Notes under the pieces: generated by a model
Seen by the model: only the letters and a program-made list of their open reading frames with translations
The model's database searches: none
What the model was told of the DNA's origin: nothing
Position numbers and translations under genes: made by a program
Shown: one piece after another, positions 35,629 to 43,452 of the stretch
Layout of the letters: the number at the start of each line of letters is the position of its first letter
Numbering within the stretch: position 1 is the first letter of the stretch
From: CAZEHO01 sp964511945
GTDB taxonomy: Bacteria > Actinomycetota > Acidimicrobiia > Spongiisociales > UBA11373
Direction of reading: 5' to 3'
Assembly (NCBI GenBank): GCA_964511945.1
Contig: CAZEHO010000002.1
Span: 332,783 to 396,782 of the forward strand
DNA: 64,000 nucleotides

Positions 35629-35650
35629 GATGACAGGCGCAAAGCCTCTC

Positions 35651-36006
35651 GGGGGTGACATGGTTTCGACTCTGAGGGTTGAGGCGCCGGAAGCGAGCCG
35701 AGGTCCCCGGAGTCCTCGTTAAAGAGCCGGGAAACACCATATGTGCCGAGGACAACCTCGCACTGGCTGCCTGATTAGGTAGCTCGTCCGCCCGCCGGGT
35801 GCCCCTACCGGTGGACCGGGCGTCACTTTCAGGGGCTGCCCCCGCCGGGGTTCCGGGACCGGCGGGTCAAGCACAACTCCGGATAGGGGTTCGGGATACG
35901 AGCCGATAGCGTCCCGTCCTCCCGAAACACTCGCTACCGGCTGCGCTCGGAGATGCCGGCGCTGATGCCTCAGAGGACCGGGGTTCGACTCCCCGCACCT
36001 CCACCA
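35651..36006 (+). ncRNA. ssrA: Transfer-messenger RNA
   Basis: 356-nt one-piece tmRNA. The 5' end GGGGGTGACATGGTTTCGAC is the classical tmRNA start and pairs with CACCTCC before the encoded ACCA at 36003-36006 (7-bp acceptor stem with one G-U). The 3' T-arm is GGTTCGACTCC. The tag frame ends at TGA 35772-35774 and reads GNTICAEDNLALAA if resumption is at GGA 35730; the LALAA end is the proteolysis signal. Its partner smpB lies 5.4 kb upstream. A 10-bp terminator hairpin follows at 36012. The tag start is inferred, the end is certain. Confidence 0.96.
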
Positions 36007-36011
36007 GGAGG

Positions 36012-36042
36012 GCGGACCACGACGTGGCTACGCGTGGTCCGC
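36012..36042 (+). terminator. tmRNA terminator, copy 1
   Basis: GCGGACCACG, 11-base loop, CGTGGTCCGC: a perfect 10-bp stem beginning six bases after the CCA end, followed by TCTTTGCGTTTGG, a weak T tract. Confidence 0.75.
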
Positions 36043-36112
36043 TCTTTGCGTTTGGTTCTGTTGTGTGTGTTTGCGCGGTGAAGGTTCGACTCCCCGCACC
36101 TCCACCAGGAGG

Positions 36113-36143
36113 GCGGACCGCGACGTGGCTACGCGTGGTCCGC
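36113..36143 (+). terminator. tmRNA terminator, copy 2
   Basis: Same hairpin in the second repeat unit, GCGGACCGCG with CGTGGTCCGC. The only base change turns an A-U pair into G-U, so folding is kept. Confidence 0.65.
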
Positions 36144-36238
36144 TCTTTGCGTTTGGTTCTGTTGTGTGTGTTTGCGCGGTGAAGGTTCGACTCCCCGCAC
36201 CTCCACCAGGAGGGCGGACCGCTCACCGCAGCAGCCCA

Positions 36239-37144
36239 TCAGTCCATAGGAGGTGGCAGCGCCGCGGTCTCCTCGGCGATGAGGCGCTCCACCTGTCTGC
36301 CGTAGGCGGCTCGTTCGCGATCGGTCAGCTGGGAGGTGATCTCGGTGAATCGCGGGCCGTTCAGCACGCTCGTTGCCACGTGCGGATTGGGATGTTTGAG
36401 ATCGAAGTCCAGCATCACCCGATCATGATCCTCGGGCGGCACGCCGGCATCGGTGAGGGCGCTCCGCATTGAGAGTTCACGCTGCCGGAAACCGGCGGCG
36501 AAGCGGCTCGAATCGCGCATCATCTCGAGGGCAGCGACCAGCCACGGCTCCTGGTCCCCAAAGGCGTGGATTTCCCGGAACGTCCCCGAGTACCGCCGGG
36601 GGGTCATCTGGCTGTGCTGCTCGACGGCCGTGAACAGGGTCGACCGAAAGCCGGCGTTGAGCAGCAGCCAGGCTGCCGCCATCCGCGCGGTCCGTCCGTT
36701 GCCGTCGGCGAAGGGATGGACGAAGAGCAGTTCCATGTGCACCCGGATGGTGGCCAGCAGCGGGGGCTCCACGCCGTCGTTGGCTCGATCGAGCACCGTG
36801 GCGACGAGGCGCGGGACGTGTCGAGGATGCGGGGTCGTGACCCTGCGGCCGACCCTGGCACCGCCGCTGCGGTAGGCCCCTCCATCGCCCGTGAGGCCGC
36901 GATGGAGGTCAATGAGAAGTTCCTCGGTGAGTGGTCCAGGTGCCGAGGTAACCATCGCGACGAGCCGGTCGAAGGTCGCCGCCAGGCGGGCTCGCTCCTC
37001 GGGTGCAGGGGTTCGCTTCGTGAACTCGCGCCGGATCAGGCCGCGCCATTGCGCCGGCCCGGGGAGGCGCTCGTCGACGATGCGGCGCTGAGCTGCGATT
37101 TCATCGAGCAGGGGATCGATGCGATGGCGCGCCAGCGTGGTCAC
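36239..37144 (-). CDS. Fic-domain protein (probable AMPylase)
   Basis: 301 residues from GTG 37144. The Fic motif is complete: HPFADGNGRTAR (about 143-154), with the catalytic His and the phosphate-binding GNGR loop. Fic enzymes transfer AMP (or other nucleotides) to Ser, Thr or Tyr hydroxyls. I see no clear inhibitory motif of the form (S/T)xxxE(G/N) at the N-terminus, so control may come from a separate protein. The start codon overlaps the stop of the upstream membrane protein (GTGA), making that protein the obvious partner. The gene ends 17 bp after the last tmRNA-derived repeat, facing it. Confidence 0.88.
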   Translation of the reverse strand: MTTLARHRIDPLLDEIAAQRRIVDERLPGPAQWRGLIRREFTKRTPAPEERARLAATFDRLVAMVTSAPGPLTEELLIDLHRGLTGDGGAYRSGGARVGRRVTTPHPRHVPRLVATVLDRANDGVEPPLLATIRVHMELLFVHPFADGNGRTARMAAAWLLLNAGFRSTLFTAVEQHSQMTPRRYSGTFREIHAFGDQEPWLVAALEMMRDSSRFAAGFRQRELSMRSALTDAGVPPEDHDRVMLDFDLKHPNPHVATSVLNGPRFTEITSQLTDRERAAYGRQVERLIAEETAALPPPMD

Positions 37145-39093
37145 TTCGACCCCTCCTCGCACGCCCGAGCCCTGGCGCAGGCCTCGTTGGCGGCGGCCTG
37201 CGCCTCGACGGCCTCGGCCGTCGCCTGAACCGCATCCGTCATCGCTTCTTGAGAGCGCTCCTGGGCGGCCGTCGCTTCGGAGTCTGCGTCGCGCGCCGCT
37301 TGTTGTGCCTCGGCCATCCGGGAGAGGTACTGCGGTGCGTCGGTCCGGCCCTCCAGATCCGTTACATGTGCCTGCCGCTCGGCGGCCCGCTGCTCGGCTT
37401 CTTCCGCTTCTGCTGCCGCCCGGCGTGCCTCTTCCTCGGCGGCCTCGGCGCGTTCCTGGGCGATCACGGCCAGACGGCGCAGTTCCCGGCACTCCTCCCA
37501 GAGTCTCAGACACTCGGGCGGGGTCTTCTTGCGGGGGAAGACGGTGATCCAACTGTCGGCTTCGATGAGGATGACCGGATCGTTCGGTGGCACCGGTGCC
37601 GGCTGCGGGGACCCTTCGTCGGTGGTTTCGTCCGACGTCTCCTCGGTCGTTGTTGTGCTGGTCGTGGTCGTCGTGGTCGTCGTGGTGGTCGTCCCGAGGT
37701 CGTCGGTGGTGGTGGTCTCGTCGTCGGCGTCCCAGCCGTCCTCCTCGGGCGTACCGACGACGTGGCCGACGATGCCGCCCTCGTACGTCTCCTGTTCCGG
37801 CTGCGGCTCGTCCTCCTGTTTCTCCTTCCGGGCCGCGAGGAAGCGGCGCAGGAACCGCAGCAGGAACCAGGCCAGCGGTGGGGCGACCACAAGGAGCAGG
37901 ATCAGCCACCACAGTGCGAACTCGCGGTCGTCCGGGGCGGATGTGGCCGGAGTCTCGTCCTGGACGGTCACCGAATCGTCATCCCCGACGGCGACCGCAT
38001 CTTCGTCATCCCCGTCGGCGACTGCGCTGTCGTCGCCATCGTCGACCACCGCGATGGGTTCGTCGTCCACGACGGCCGGTTCTTCGGGCTCATCAACGAC
38101 CGCCGGCTCCGGGTCATCGATCACGATGAGCGGCTCGTCCTCGTCATCCTCGATGATGATCTCGGTGTCGTCGTCGACAATCACCGGCTCGAGGTCCGAG
38201 AAGAGCAGCACGATCGGAGGCTCCTCGTCGCCCCGGTATGTGTTTGGTCCTGCGGGAAGGTCGGGGAATGTCAGTGCAGCGACGGTGTCGGGCTGGCCGG
38301 GACGGTCGCTGCTGGTGGCGAAGATGCCGGTTCGGGTGCCGGCTGTGACCGTCTCGTCCCCGGGTACGACCCACACCGCCGTGTCGTCGGTGATGGCGAC
38401 ACGGGTGTCGTGCCCTTGCGAAACGAATCGTCCGAGGGCGTCCTGGTAGAAGAGGAGTTCGACATCGCTCCAGCCGTCGACGTACCGGACGACGTAGGCC
38501 TCCCCGAGCAGGATGAAGAGGTCGAGTGGTACCACCGCCTGGAATGCCCCATCGAATCCGAGGAAGATCTCATAGTTGAAGGCCCCGGTGGTGTCACCGG
38601 GGAACGGCGAGTCGAGGTTCACGACAAACACGTCGAACCCGGCGGCGAACGGACTCCCGGTCCCATCGTCGGTCAGGGGACAGGCGACCTGATATCCGTC
38701 GTGCCCGCCACACGCGAAGGGTGCACCCGATCCGAAGAACTCGGCGACATCGCCGCCGGAGGAATCGACTCGGAAATGCCCGAAGCCGGCGATGCTCGTG
38801 TCGAGGGGAACGGTGTTGGGTCCGCCGTAGGGACTGAACGGAGTGCCTGGAGGGACATCGACGAACGCGCTCGAATCCTCCAACTGCACCCCGAATCCCG
38901 CTCCGGGAAACAGGACATCGAGCGTGGCATCGATCGGAGGAGGAACCTGCGCGGTTGCGGACGCCGCTGGCAGCAGAGCCAGTGGCAGCACCATCCAGGA
39001 CATGAACCGGGCGAACCGGCCGGTCCCGGGCCGGTCGCCGCTGCTTGCGGCCGGCCGGGCAGTACCGAACGGCATCCCTCGATGACGGCTCAT
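37141..39093 (-). CDS. Membrane protein with acidic repeats, Thr tract and coiled coil, coupled to fic
   Basis: 650 residues. Signal-like helix (about 30-49, ending ASATAQ), a beta-rich extracellular domain (about 50-290), acidic near-repeats (about 298-390, variants of AVVDDEP and AVADGDDED), one TM helix (about 391-415) followed by Arg/Lys, a linker with a Thr run (460-485), and a long Ala/Glu coiled coil (about 535-645). ATG 39093 has GGGAGG upstream. Orientation by the positive-inside rule places the coiled coil in the cytoplasm, where it could bind the Fic protein whose start overlaps its stop. No family recognised. Confidence 0.75.
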   Translation of the reverse strand: MSRHRGMPFGTARPAASSGDRPGTGRFARFMSWMVLPLALLPAASATAQVPPPIDATLDVLFPGAGFGVQLEDSSAFVDVPPGTPFSPYGGPNTVPLDTSIAGFGHFRVDSSGGDVAEFFGSGAPFACGGHDGYQVACPLTDDGTGSPFAAGFDVFVVNLDSPFPGDTTGAFNYEIFLGFDGAFQAVVPLDLFILLGEAYVVRYVDGWSDVELLFYQDALGRFVSQGHDTRVAITDDTAVWVVPGDETVTAGTRTGIFATSSDRPGQPDTVAALTFPDLPAGPNTYRGDEEPPIVLLFSDLEPVIVDDDTEIIIEDDEDEPLIVIDDPEPAVVDEPEEPAVVDDEPIAVVDDGDDSAVADGDDEDAVAVGDDDSVTVQDETPATSAPDDREFALWWLILLLVVAPPLAWFLLRFLRRFLAARKEKQEDEPQPEQETYEGGIVGHVVGTPEEDGWDADDETTTTDDLGTTTTTTTTTTTSTTTTEETSDETTDEGSPQPAPVPPNDPVILIEADSWITVFPRKKTPPECLRLWEECRELRRLAVIAQERAEAAEEEARRAAAEAEEAEQRAAERQAHVTDLEGRTDAPQYLSRMAEAQQAARDADSEATAAQERSQEAMTDAVQATAEAVEAQAAANEACARARACEEGSK

Positions 39094-39117
39094 GTCCCTC
39101 CCAGGACCTCTCCAACC

Positions 39118-39447
39118 CTATCGGACGGTGCAGCGCGGGGTTCTCTCCACGAACGGGCCCGTCGCGAGCCGAGAGCCGATGTGGCCGTACAGGGTGCGTC
39201 CTTCGCGTTCGGCAGCTTCGGCACCCGCCTCCACGGTCGTGACCTCACCGTCGATTCGGAGTTCAAGCCGTCCCGACTCGATGACGTAGTGCTCCTGCTG
39301 CGCCGGGTGGAAGTGGGGGAGGGGCGTGCTCGAGTCGGGCACGTAGGTGGCCCGCATGGCATGGAGCGCACCATCGCTCTCCGCCCCGGCTGTCAGGAAC
39401 TCCACGGTGGCGTTGCCGTCGTCGAACCTGCTCCCGGCCGCACTCAT
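39118..39447 (-). CDS. Small cupin-like protein, possibly truncated
   Basis: 109 residues. PLPHFHPAQQEHYVIESGRLELRIDGE is the first cupin motif with His residues for metal binding. The usual second motif (PxGxxHxxxN) is missing; after TTVEAGAE the sequence becomes Arg/Gly-rich and non-cupin. It may be a naturally short cupin or carry a frameshift near 39235. ATG 39447 overlaps the stop of the DUF1801 gene (ATGA), so the two were co-translated. Confidence 0.6.
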   Translation of the reverse strand: MSAAGSRFDDGNATVEFLTAGAESDGALHAMRATYVPDSSTPLPHFHPAQQEHYVIESGRLELRIDGEVTTVEAGAEAAEREGRTLYGHIGSRLATGPFVERTPRCTVR

Positions 39448-39799
39448 GATCCCCTCGATTCGCACCAGGCGGCGGCCACGGAGTGGATCTCGACGGCTGC
39501 TGCTTCGACCTCGGCGCGGTCGGCGAACTTCATGTATCGGGCGGTTTCCCCGCCACCCTCCAGGCGGGGTCGGTCCCCGGGATCGATGCACCGGTATGAA
39601 ACATCAGGCTGACGTGGGCCTTGGTGCGCGGATTGAGGCTCGCCATGTTGCCGTCGAACACGAACGTCGGGCTGTTCCACTTGGTTGTTTCGGTCATCCG
39701 CTCGTCCTCGAGGATGAACTCACGGATTCGCAGCATGGCGTCCTTGGCCGGGTGTTCGTACTCGGCGAACCAGGCATCGGCCTCGGGGTTCACAGGCAT
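39444..39799 (-). pseudogene. DUF1801-family gene with a single-base frameshift
   Basis: The N-terminal part from ATG 39799 encodes a DUF1801-like protein (MPVNPEADAWFAEYEHPAKDA, WNSPTFVFDG, HVSLMFHTG), but the frame ends early after GTDPAWRVAGKPPDT. One base over, the same DNA encodes LEGGGETARYMKF and a matching C-terminus ending CESRGS at 39444. Adding one C to the C4 run near 39565-39570 restores TDPRLEGGG, the expected family sequence. The corrected stop overlaps the cupin start exactly. So it is either a fresh frameshift mutation or a homopolymer error in the assembly. Confidence 0.7.
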
Positions 39800-39826
39800 G
39801 ATCGGACGAAAGACCCCTCAGCAGCC

Positions 39827-39855
39827 TTGCTCTTGGCCGATCGAACCCCTATGGT
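39827..39855 (+). promoter_or_regulatory. leuA operon promoter
   Basis: -35 TTGCTC (39827-39832), 17-bp spacer, -10 TATGGT (39850-39855). Transcription would start near 39862, only a few bases before the leader peptide ATG. Confidence 0.65.
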
Positions 39856-39865
39856 TCCGGCCACG

Positions 39866-39904
39866 ATGAATACGTACGTCACCGATCTCCTTCTTCTGAT
39901 GTAG
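39866..39904 (+). CDS. leuL: Leucine-rich leader peptide of leuA
   Basis: 12-codon peptide MNTYVTDLLLLM with four consecutive Leu codons (CTC CTT CTT CTG, 39887-39898), then Met and TAG. It sits between a good promoter and a terminator, 100 bp upstream of leuA. Ribosome stalling at Leu codons when Leu-tRNA is low would alter RNA folding and allow readthrough. Start lies about four bases after the predicted transcription start, so translation would be nearly leaderless. Confidence 0.78.
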   Translation: MNTYVTDLLLLM

Positions 39905-39931
39905 GCGAGCGCCACATACCGGCACTCGCCG

Positions 39932-39972
39932 AACCTCTCGTACCCACCAAGGGCCCGGGAGGTTTTCTTTTT
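39932..39972 (+). terminator. leuA attenuator terminator
   Basis: AACCTCTCG (39932-39940) pairs with CGGGAGGTT (39956-39964) in a 9-bp stem with one G-U, an inner CCC/GGG pairing, and an immediate tail TTTTCTTTTT (39963-39972). A further hairpin GGCGAG (39904-39909) with CTCGCC (39925-39930) directly follows the leader stop codon and is the likely pause or competitor structure. I could not define a clear antiterminator. Confidence 0.78.
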
Positions 39973-40005
39973 GTCCGAATCAGGCCCACGCAAAGGAACT
40001 CCGCC

Positions 40006-41718
40006 ATGGTCACCGTCAACACCCAGGGGATGCAGCAGCCGAGTCCCATGCCGTATGACAAGTACCGGCCCTTCGCCCCGGTCGACCTCACCGATCGGGC
40101 CTGGCCGGAGCAGGTGATCACCAAGGCCCCGCTGTGGTGCTCGGTAGACCTGCGGGACGGAAACCAGGCACTCATCGATCCGATGGATCCGTCCCGCAAA
40201 CGCCGCTTCTTCAAGCTGCTCGTTGCCATGGGGTTCAAAGAGATCGAGGTCGGGTTCCCCAGCGCCAGCCAGCCGGACTTCGATTTCGTCCGGGAAATCA
40301 TCACCGACGGCTTGATCCCCGAGGACGTCACCATCCAGGTGCTCACTCAGGCCCGGCCTGAGTTGATCAAGCGGACCTACGAGGCGCTGGAAGGCGCTCA
40401 CTCGGCCATCGTCCACCTCTACAACTCGACGTCGGAGCTGCAGCGGCGTGTGGTGTTCCAGATGGACGAGGCCGGGATCATCGAGATCGCCCGCCAGGGT
40501 GCCGAGGATTGCGCCCGGGAGGCCGAGGCACTTGCCAAGCGGTCTCCCGAAACCCATATCCGCTACGAGTACTCACCCGAATCGTTCACCGGCACGGAGC
40601 TGCCGTTTGCCGTTGAGGTTTGCGAGAACGTCATGGACATCTGGCAGCCGACCGCGGCATGGCCGGTCATTCTCAACCTGCCGGCGACGGTCGAGATGGC
40701 CACCCCGAACGTGTTCGCCGACCAGGTCGAATACTTCCACCGCACTGTGGCCAACCGTGATGCGGTCGTACTGTCGCTGCACCCCCACAACGACCGGGGC
40801 TCGGCGGTCGCCGCCGCCGAGCTGGGGGTAATGGCCGGCGCCGACCGGATCGAGGGGACTCTGTTCGGCAATGGGGAGCGCACCGGCAACGTGGATGTGG
40901 TCACCCTGGCGATGAATCTGTTCAGCCAGGGGATCGACCCGGAGCTGGATATCAGCCACATCGATCGAGTACGGCGCACCGTCGAATACTGCAACCAGCT
41001 GCCGGTCCATCCCCGGCACCCCTACGTCGGGGACCTGGTCTACACCGCCTTCTCGGGCAGCCACCAGGACGCCATCAAGAAGGGCTTCCAGGCCCTCCCG
41101 AAGGGCGCCGACCTCTTCGAGGTCCCGTATCTGCCGATCGACCCGAAGGACGTCGGGCGCAGCTACGAGGCGATCATCCGGGTCAACAGCCAGTCCGGCA
41201 AGGGCGGCGTGGCCTACATCATGAAGTACGAGTACGACCTCGATCTGCCGCGGCGCCTCCAGATCGAATTCAGCAGGGTCGTCCAGCGGATCACCGACGA
41301 CTCGGGCCGCGAGATCATGCCGGACGAGATCTGGAAGACCTTCACCGAGACGTATCTGGCGACCACACGACCGTTCACCTACGTCGGGCACCGGGAGCAT
41401 TACGACTCCACACGCACCCATGATTTCGAGCTCACCGCAATCATTCGGGTCGACGGAGAGGAGCGCGAACTGGTCGGGCACGGCAACGGCCCGCTGTCGG
41501 CCTTCAAGCATGCACTCGAGGAGGAACTCGGCATCGAGGCGACGCTCGTCGACTACCAGGAGCACGCCGTCGGAGGGACGGTCGACGCGACGGCGGCCGC
41601 CTACGTCGAGCTGGAGTTGCCCGACAAACGAACAGTCTGGGGTGTCGGCCTCGACGAGAACATAGCGACGGCTTCGATGAAGGCGATGATCAGCGCGCTG
41701 AACCGGGCCGCCGAGTAG
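40006..41718 (+). CDS. leuA: 2-isopropylmalate synthase
   Basis: 570 residues, the long actinobacterial LeuA type. It condenses acetyl-CoA with 2-oxoisovalerate, the first step of leucine synthesis. Seen: KYRPFAPVDLTDRAWP, SVDLRDGNQALIDPM (metal-binding Asp), MGFKEIEVGFP, LHPHNDRGSAVAAAELG (HxH metal ligands), GNGERTGNVD, and the C-terminal regulatory domain that binds leucine (about 440-570). ATG 40006 follows AAAGGA. Control is expected both by attenuation and by leucine feedback. Confidence 0.96.
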   Translation: MVTVNTQGMQQPSPMPYDKYRPFAPVDLTDRAWPEQVITKAPLWCSVDLRDGNQALIDPMDPSRKRRFFKLLVAMGFKEIEVGFPSASQPDFDFVREIITDGLIPEDVTIQVLTQARPELIKRTYEALEGAHSAIVHLYNSTSELQRRVVFQMDEAGIIEIARQGAEDCAREAEALAKRSPETHIRYEYSPESFTGTELPFAVEVCENVMDIWQPTAAWPVILNLPATVEMATPNVFADQVEYFHRTVANRDAVVLSLHPHNDRGSAVAAAELGVMAGADRIEGTLFGNGERTGNVDVVTLAMNLFSQGIDPELDISHIDRVRRTVEYCNQLPVHPRHPYVGDLVYTAFSGSHQDAIKKGFQALPKGADLFEVPYLPIDPKDVGRSYEAIIRVNSQSGKGGVAYIMKYEYDLDLPRRLQIEFSRVVQRITDDSGREIMPDEIWKTFTETYLATTRPFTYVGHREHYDSTRTHDFELTAIIRVDGEERELVGHGNGPLSAFKHALEEELGIEATLVDYQEHAVGGTVDATAAAYVELELPDKRTVWGVGLDENIATASMKAMISALNRAAE

Positions 41719-41754
41719 CGAGTACTAGAGGTCGGGTTGTCAGGCTGGGCCCAA

Positions 41755-41770
41755 CCCCGCCGCGGCGGGG
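41755..41770. terminator. GC palindrome between convergent genes
   Basis: CCCCGCCGCGGCGGGG is a perfect 16-bp palindrome (6-bp stem, 4-base loop) between the leuA end and the end of the convergent small gene. It can serve both directions; no T tract. An overlapping GGGTTG...CAACCC hairpin is also possible. Confidence 0.55.
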
Positions 41771-41777
41771 GCGCTGC

Positions 41778-42119
41778 CTACCCGGCGATGACGGCGGCGA
41801 TCTTCTTGGCCGACATGATCCCGTAGTCGAAACGGTGTTCGCTGCCGTCGTCGAGGATCACCATCACCTTGGAGCGTCCGTCGAGGAACGATTCCTTGAT
41901 CCGGTCCCGGGGGATTGCCAGGTGTCCCTCTGACTGGAGGCTCGTCACGATCAGATCCATGGCGACGCCACTGAGTGACGTATCGAACTTCGCGTCGTAC
42001 AGCAGCCGCTGGTTGGTCACGAACAGCTTGCCGGTGTACCGGCCGCCCCACGGGGGCCTGTAGTTGACCGTCCAGGAACCCAGTTCCTCCTCGCCCGGTT
42101 CGTAGGTGAAGGCACCCAT
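41778..42119 (-). CDS. Small PH/GRAM-like domain protein
   Basis: 113 residues from ATG 42119 with GAAGGAGACG upstream. YTGKLFVTNQRLLYDAKF and the following IPRDRIKESFLDGRSKVMVILDDGSEHRFDYG form the pattern of bacterial PH-like (GRAM-type) domains: a beta-sandwich with the conserved TNxRLLY strand and a C-terminal helix. It probably binds lipid or protein; no catalytic residues. It ends convergently with leuA. Confidence 0.6.
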   Translation of the reverse strand: MGAFTYEPGEEELGSWTVNYRPPWGGRYTGKLFVTNQRLLYDAKFDTSLSGVAMDLIVTSLQSEGHLAIPRDRIKESFLDGRSKVMVILDDGSEHRFDYGIMSAKKIAAVIAG

Positions 42120-42231
42120 GCCCGTCTCCTTCGTTGGGCCCCCTCCTCCATCTGACGATACGCGCATGCAGTGACCATTGCCTCTGGTCGGGGTCTCGGA
42201 GGATCCATTCACTGGACGGAGGGAGGTCGCC

Positions 42232-42458
42232 ATGTTCGCCGGGTCTACTCGACTGCTGCCGGTCATCCTGTTGCTTGCCGGGGTCCTCACCGGATGTTCC
42301 GACGACGATGCTGCAACCACATCCACCGGGGCTCAGGCCACGACGACCATGGCCGCAACCTCCACGAGCGCTACCGCCGGGATCAATTGCCGCGGTTCTC
42401 CCGGTCAACCCGATGGCTTCCGAACCGGTAGGGTCGCTCCACCGCAACAGGAGTACGG
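42232..42458 (+). pseudogene. Truncated lipoprotein gene
   Basis: ATG 42232 has a strong ribosome-binding site (GGAGGGAGG) and begins MFAGSTRLLPVILLLAGVLTGCSDDD, a clear lipoprotein signal with a Thr/Ala-rich linker. After about 55 residues the sequence loses protein character, and the frame (open to 42696) runs across the start of the aldo/keto reductase. The signal and linker seem to be left from a lipoprotein whose functional domain was lost by deletion; a very short lipoprotein is the alternative. Confidence 0.5.
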
Positions 42459-43445
42459 ATGCGCACCCTCACCATGCCCCAGATCGGCAACGAAGCCTCG
42501 GTCGTCGGATTCGGCTGCTGGGGACTCTCTGGTCCTCATACCTGGACGGGTGGCGACGACGCCGACGGCATTGCGGCGGTACACCGCGCACTGGATCTGG
42601 GGATCAACTTCTTCGACGTCGCTCCCCGGTACGGCGAGGGTCACGCCGAGGAGGTGCTGGGTCGGGCCCTGGGCAACCGGCGCTCTGGGGTGTTGATCGC
42701 CACGAAGTGCGGGCTCACCTGGGAGAACGGAATCGACGGCTGGGATCTGACCGCCGATGCCATCCGCCGCGAGATCGACGACAGCCTGCGGCGCCTCGGC
42801 ACCGACTACGTCGACGTCTATCAGATGCACTGGCCCGATCACGGCACCCCGGTCGAGGAGTCGATGGGAGCCATGGTCGAGCTCCTCGAGGCCGGCAAGA
42901 TCCGGTCGATCGGCCTGTCGAACTTCTCAATCGACGAAATGCGTCGGGCCATGGCAGTGGCGCCCCTGGCCACTCATCAGGGCCTGTTCAACATGCTGGA
43001 ACACAACCCGGTGCACTACCACGGGATCCCGCTCGAGTACCGAACACGCGACGAAGTGCTGCCGTTCATGGTCGAGAACGAGATGGTGTTCCTTCCGTAC
43101 AGCCCCCTGATGCAGGGACTGCTGACCGACGGCTACGACCCCGCCGTGGTGGATGAGATGGACGTGCGGCGGGCCAACCCGCGCCTGTTCGGACCGGAGG
43201 CGGGCCCGTTTGCCGATGCAGCGGCCGAGCTTCGACTGTTCGCCCGGGATCTGGGCCGGCCGCTGGCTCAGGTTGCCGTCAACTGGGTCACGACCCAGCC
43301 CGGCATGGGACCGGTCATCTCGGGGGCGCAGACCGCAGAACAGATCGAGGGCATCGCGGCGGCCGGGCAGTGGGAGTTGACCGGAGACGACCTCGCAGCG
43401 ATCGACCGCGTTCTCGAACCGCTCGACGCTGCCGGACTGCTGTAG
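42459..43445 (+). CDS. Aldo/keto reductase
   Basis: 328 residues. The AKR tetrad is visible: Asp and Tyr in FFDVAPRYGEGHAEEVLG, Lys in IATKCGLTW, His in VDVYQMHWPD. The SIGLSNFSIDEM loop and a C-terminal GPVISGAQTAEQIEGI match NADPH-binding AKRs of the large YajO/PetF-like group. Substrate unknown. ATG 42459 follows ACAGGAGTACGG. Confidence 0.9.
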   Translation: MRTLTMPQIGNEASVVGFGCWGLSGPHTWTGGDDADGIAAVHRALDLGINFFDVAPRYGEGHAEEVLGRALGNRRSGVLIATKCGLTWENGIDGWDLTADAIRREIDDSLRRLGTDYVDVYQMHWPDHGTPVEESMGAMVELLEAGKIRSIGLSNFSIDEMRRAMAVAPLATHQGLFNMLEHNPVHYHGIPLEYRTRDEVLPFMVENEMVFLPYSPLMQGLLTDGYDPAVVDEMDVRRANPRLFGPEAGPFADAAAELRLFARDLGRPLAQVAVNWVTTQPGMGPVISGAQTAEQIEGIAAAGQWELTGDDLAAIDRVLEPLDAAGLL

Positions 43446-43452
43446 CAGACTC

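Larger units (their letters stand above)
35982..36222 (+). repeat. Tandem repeat of the tmRNA 3' end, 101-bp period, 2.4 copies
   Basis: Unit 1 (35982-36082) starts within the tmRNA T-arm and includes the acceptor stem, CCA and terminator. Unit 2 (36083-36183) differs by a single base (A to G in the terminator stem). Unit 3 is partial (36184-36222) and ends inside the terminator. The last 25 bases of tmRNA are thus present three times with no mismatch. tmRNA 3' ends are favoured integration sites for genomic islands, so these may be att scars; simple slippage duplication is the alternative. No integrase gene is in the window. Confidence 0.93.

Noticed and set aside
36083..36222. Extra tRNA or tmRNA genes
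   Set aside because: Only the 3' T-arm half, acceptor strand and terminator are repeated; there is no 5' partner to form a tRNA.
35867..36226. 119-codon open frame antisense to the tmRNA and its repeats
   Set aside because: It is the mirror of the tmRNA T-arm and acceptor sequence and of the tandem repeats; the repeated peptide comes from the DNA repeat, not from selection.
37249..39612. 787-codon plus-strand frame
   Set aside because: Antisense to the fic-coupled membrane protein; its composition mirrors the acidic repeats and Thr run of the real gene.
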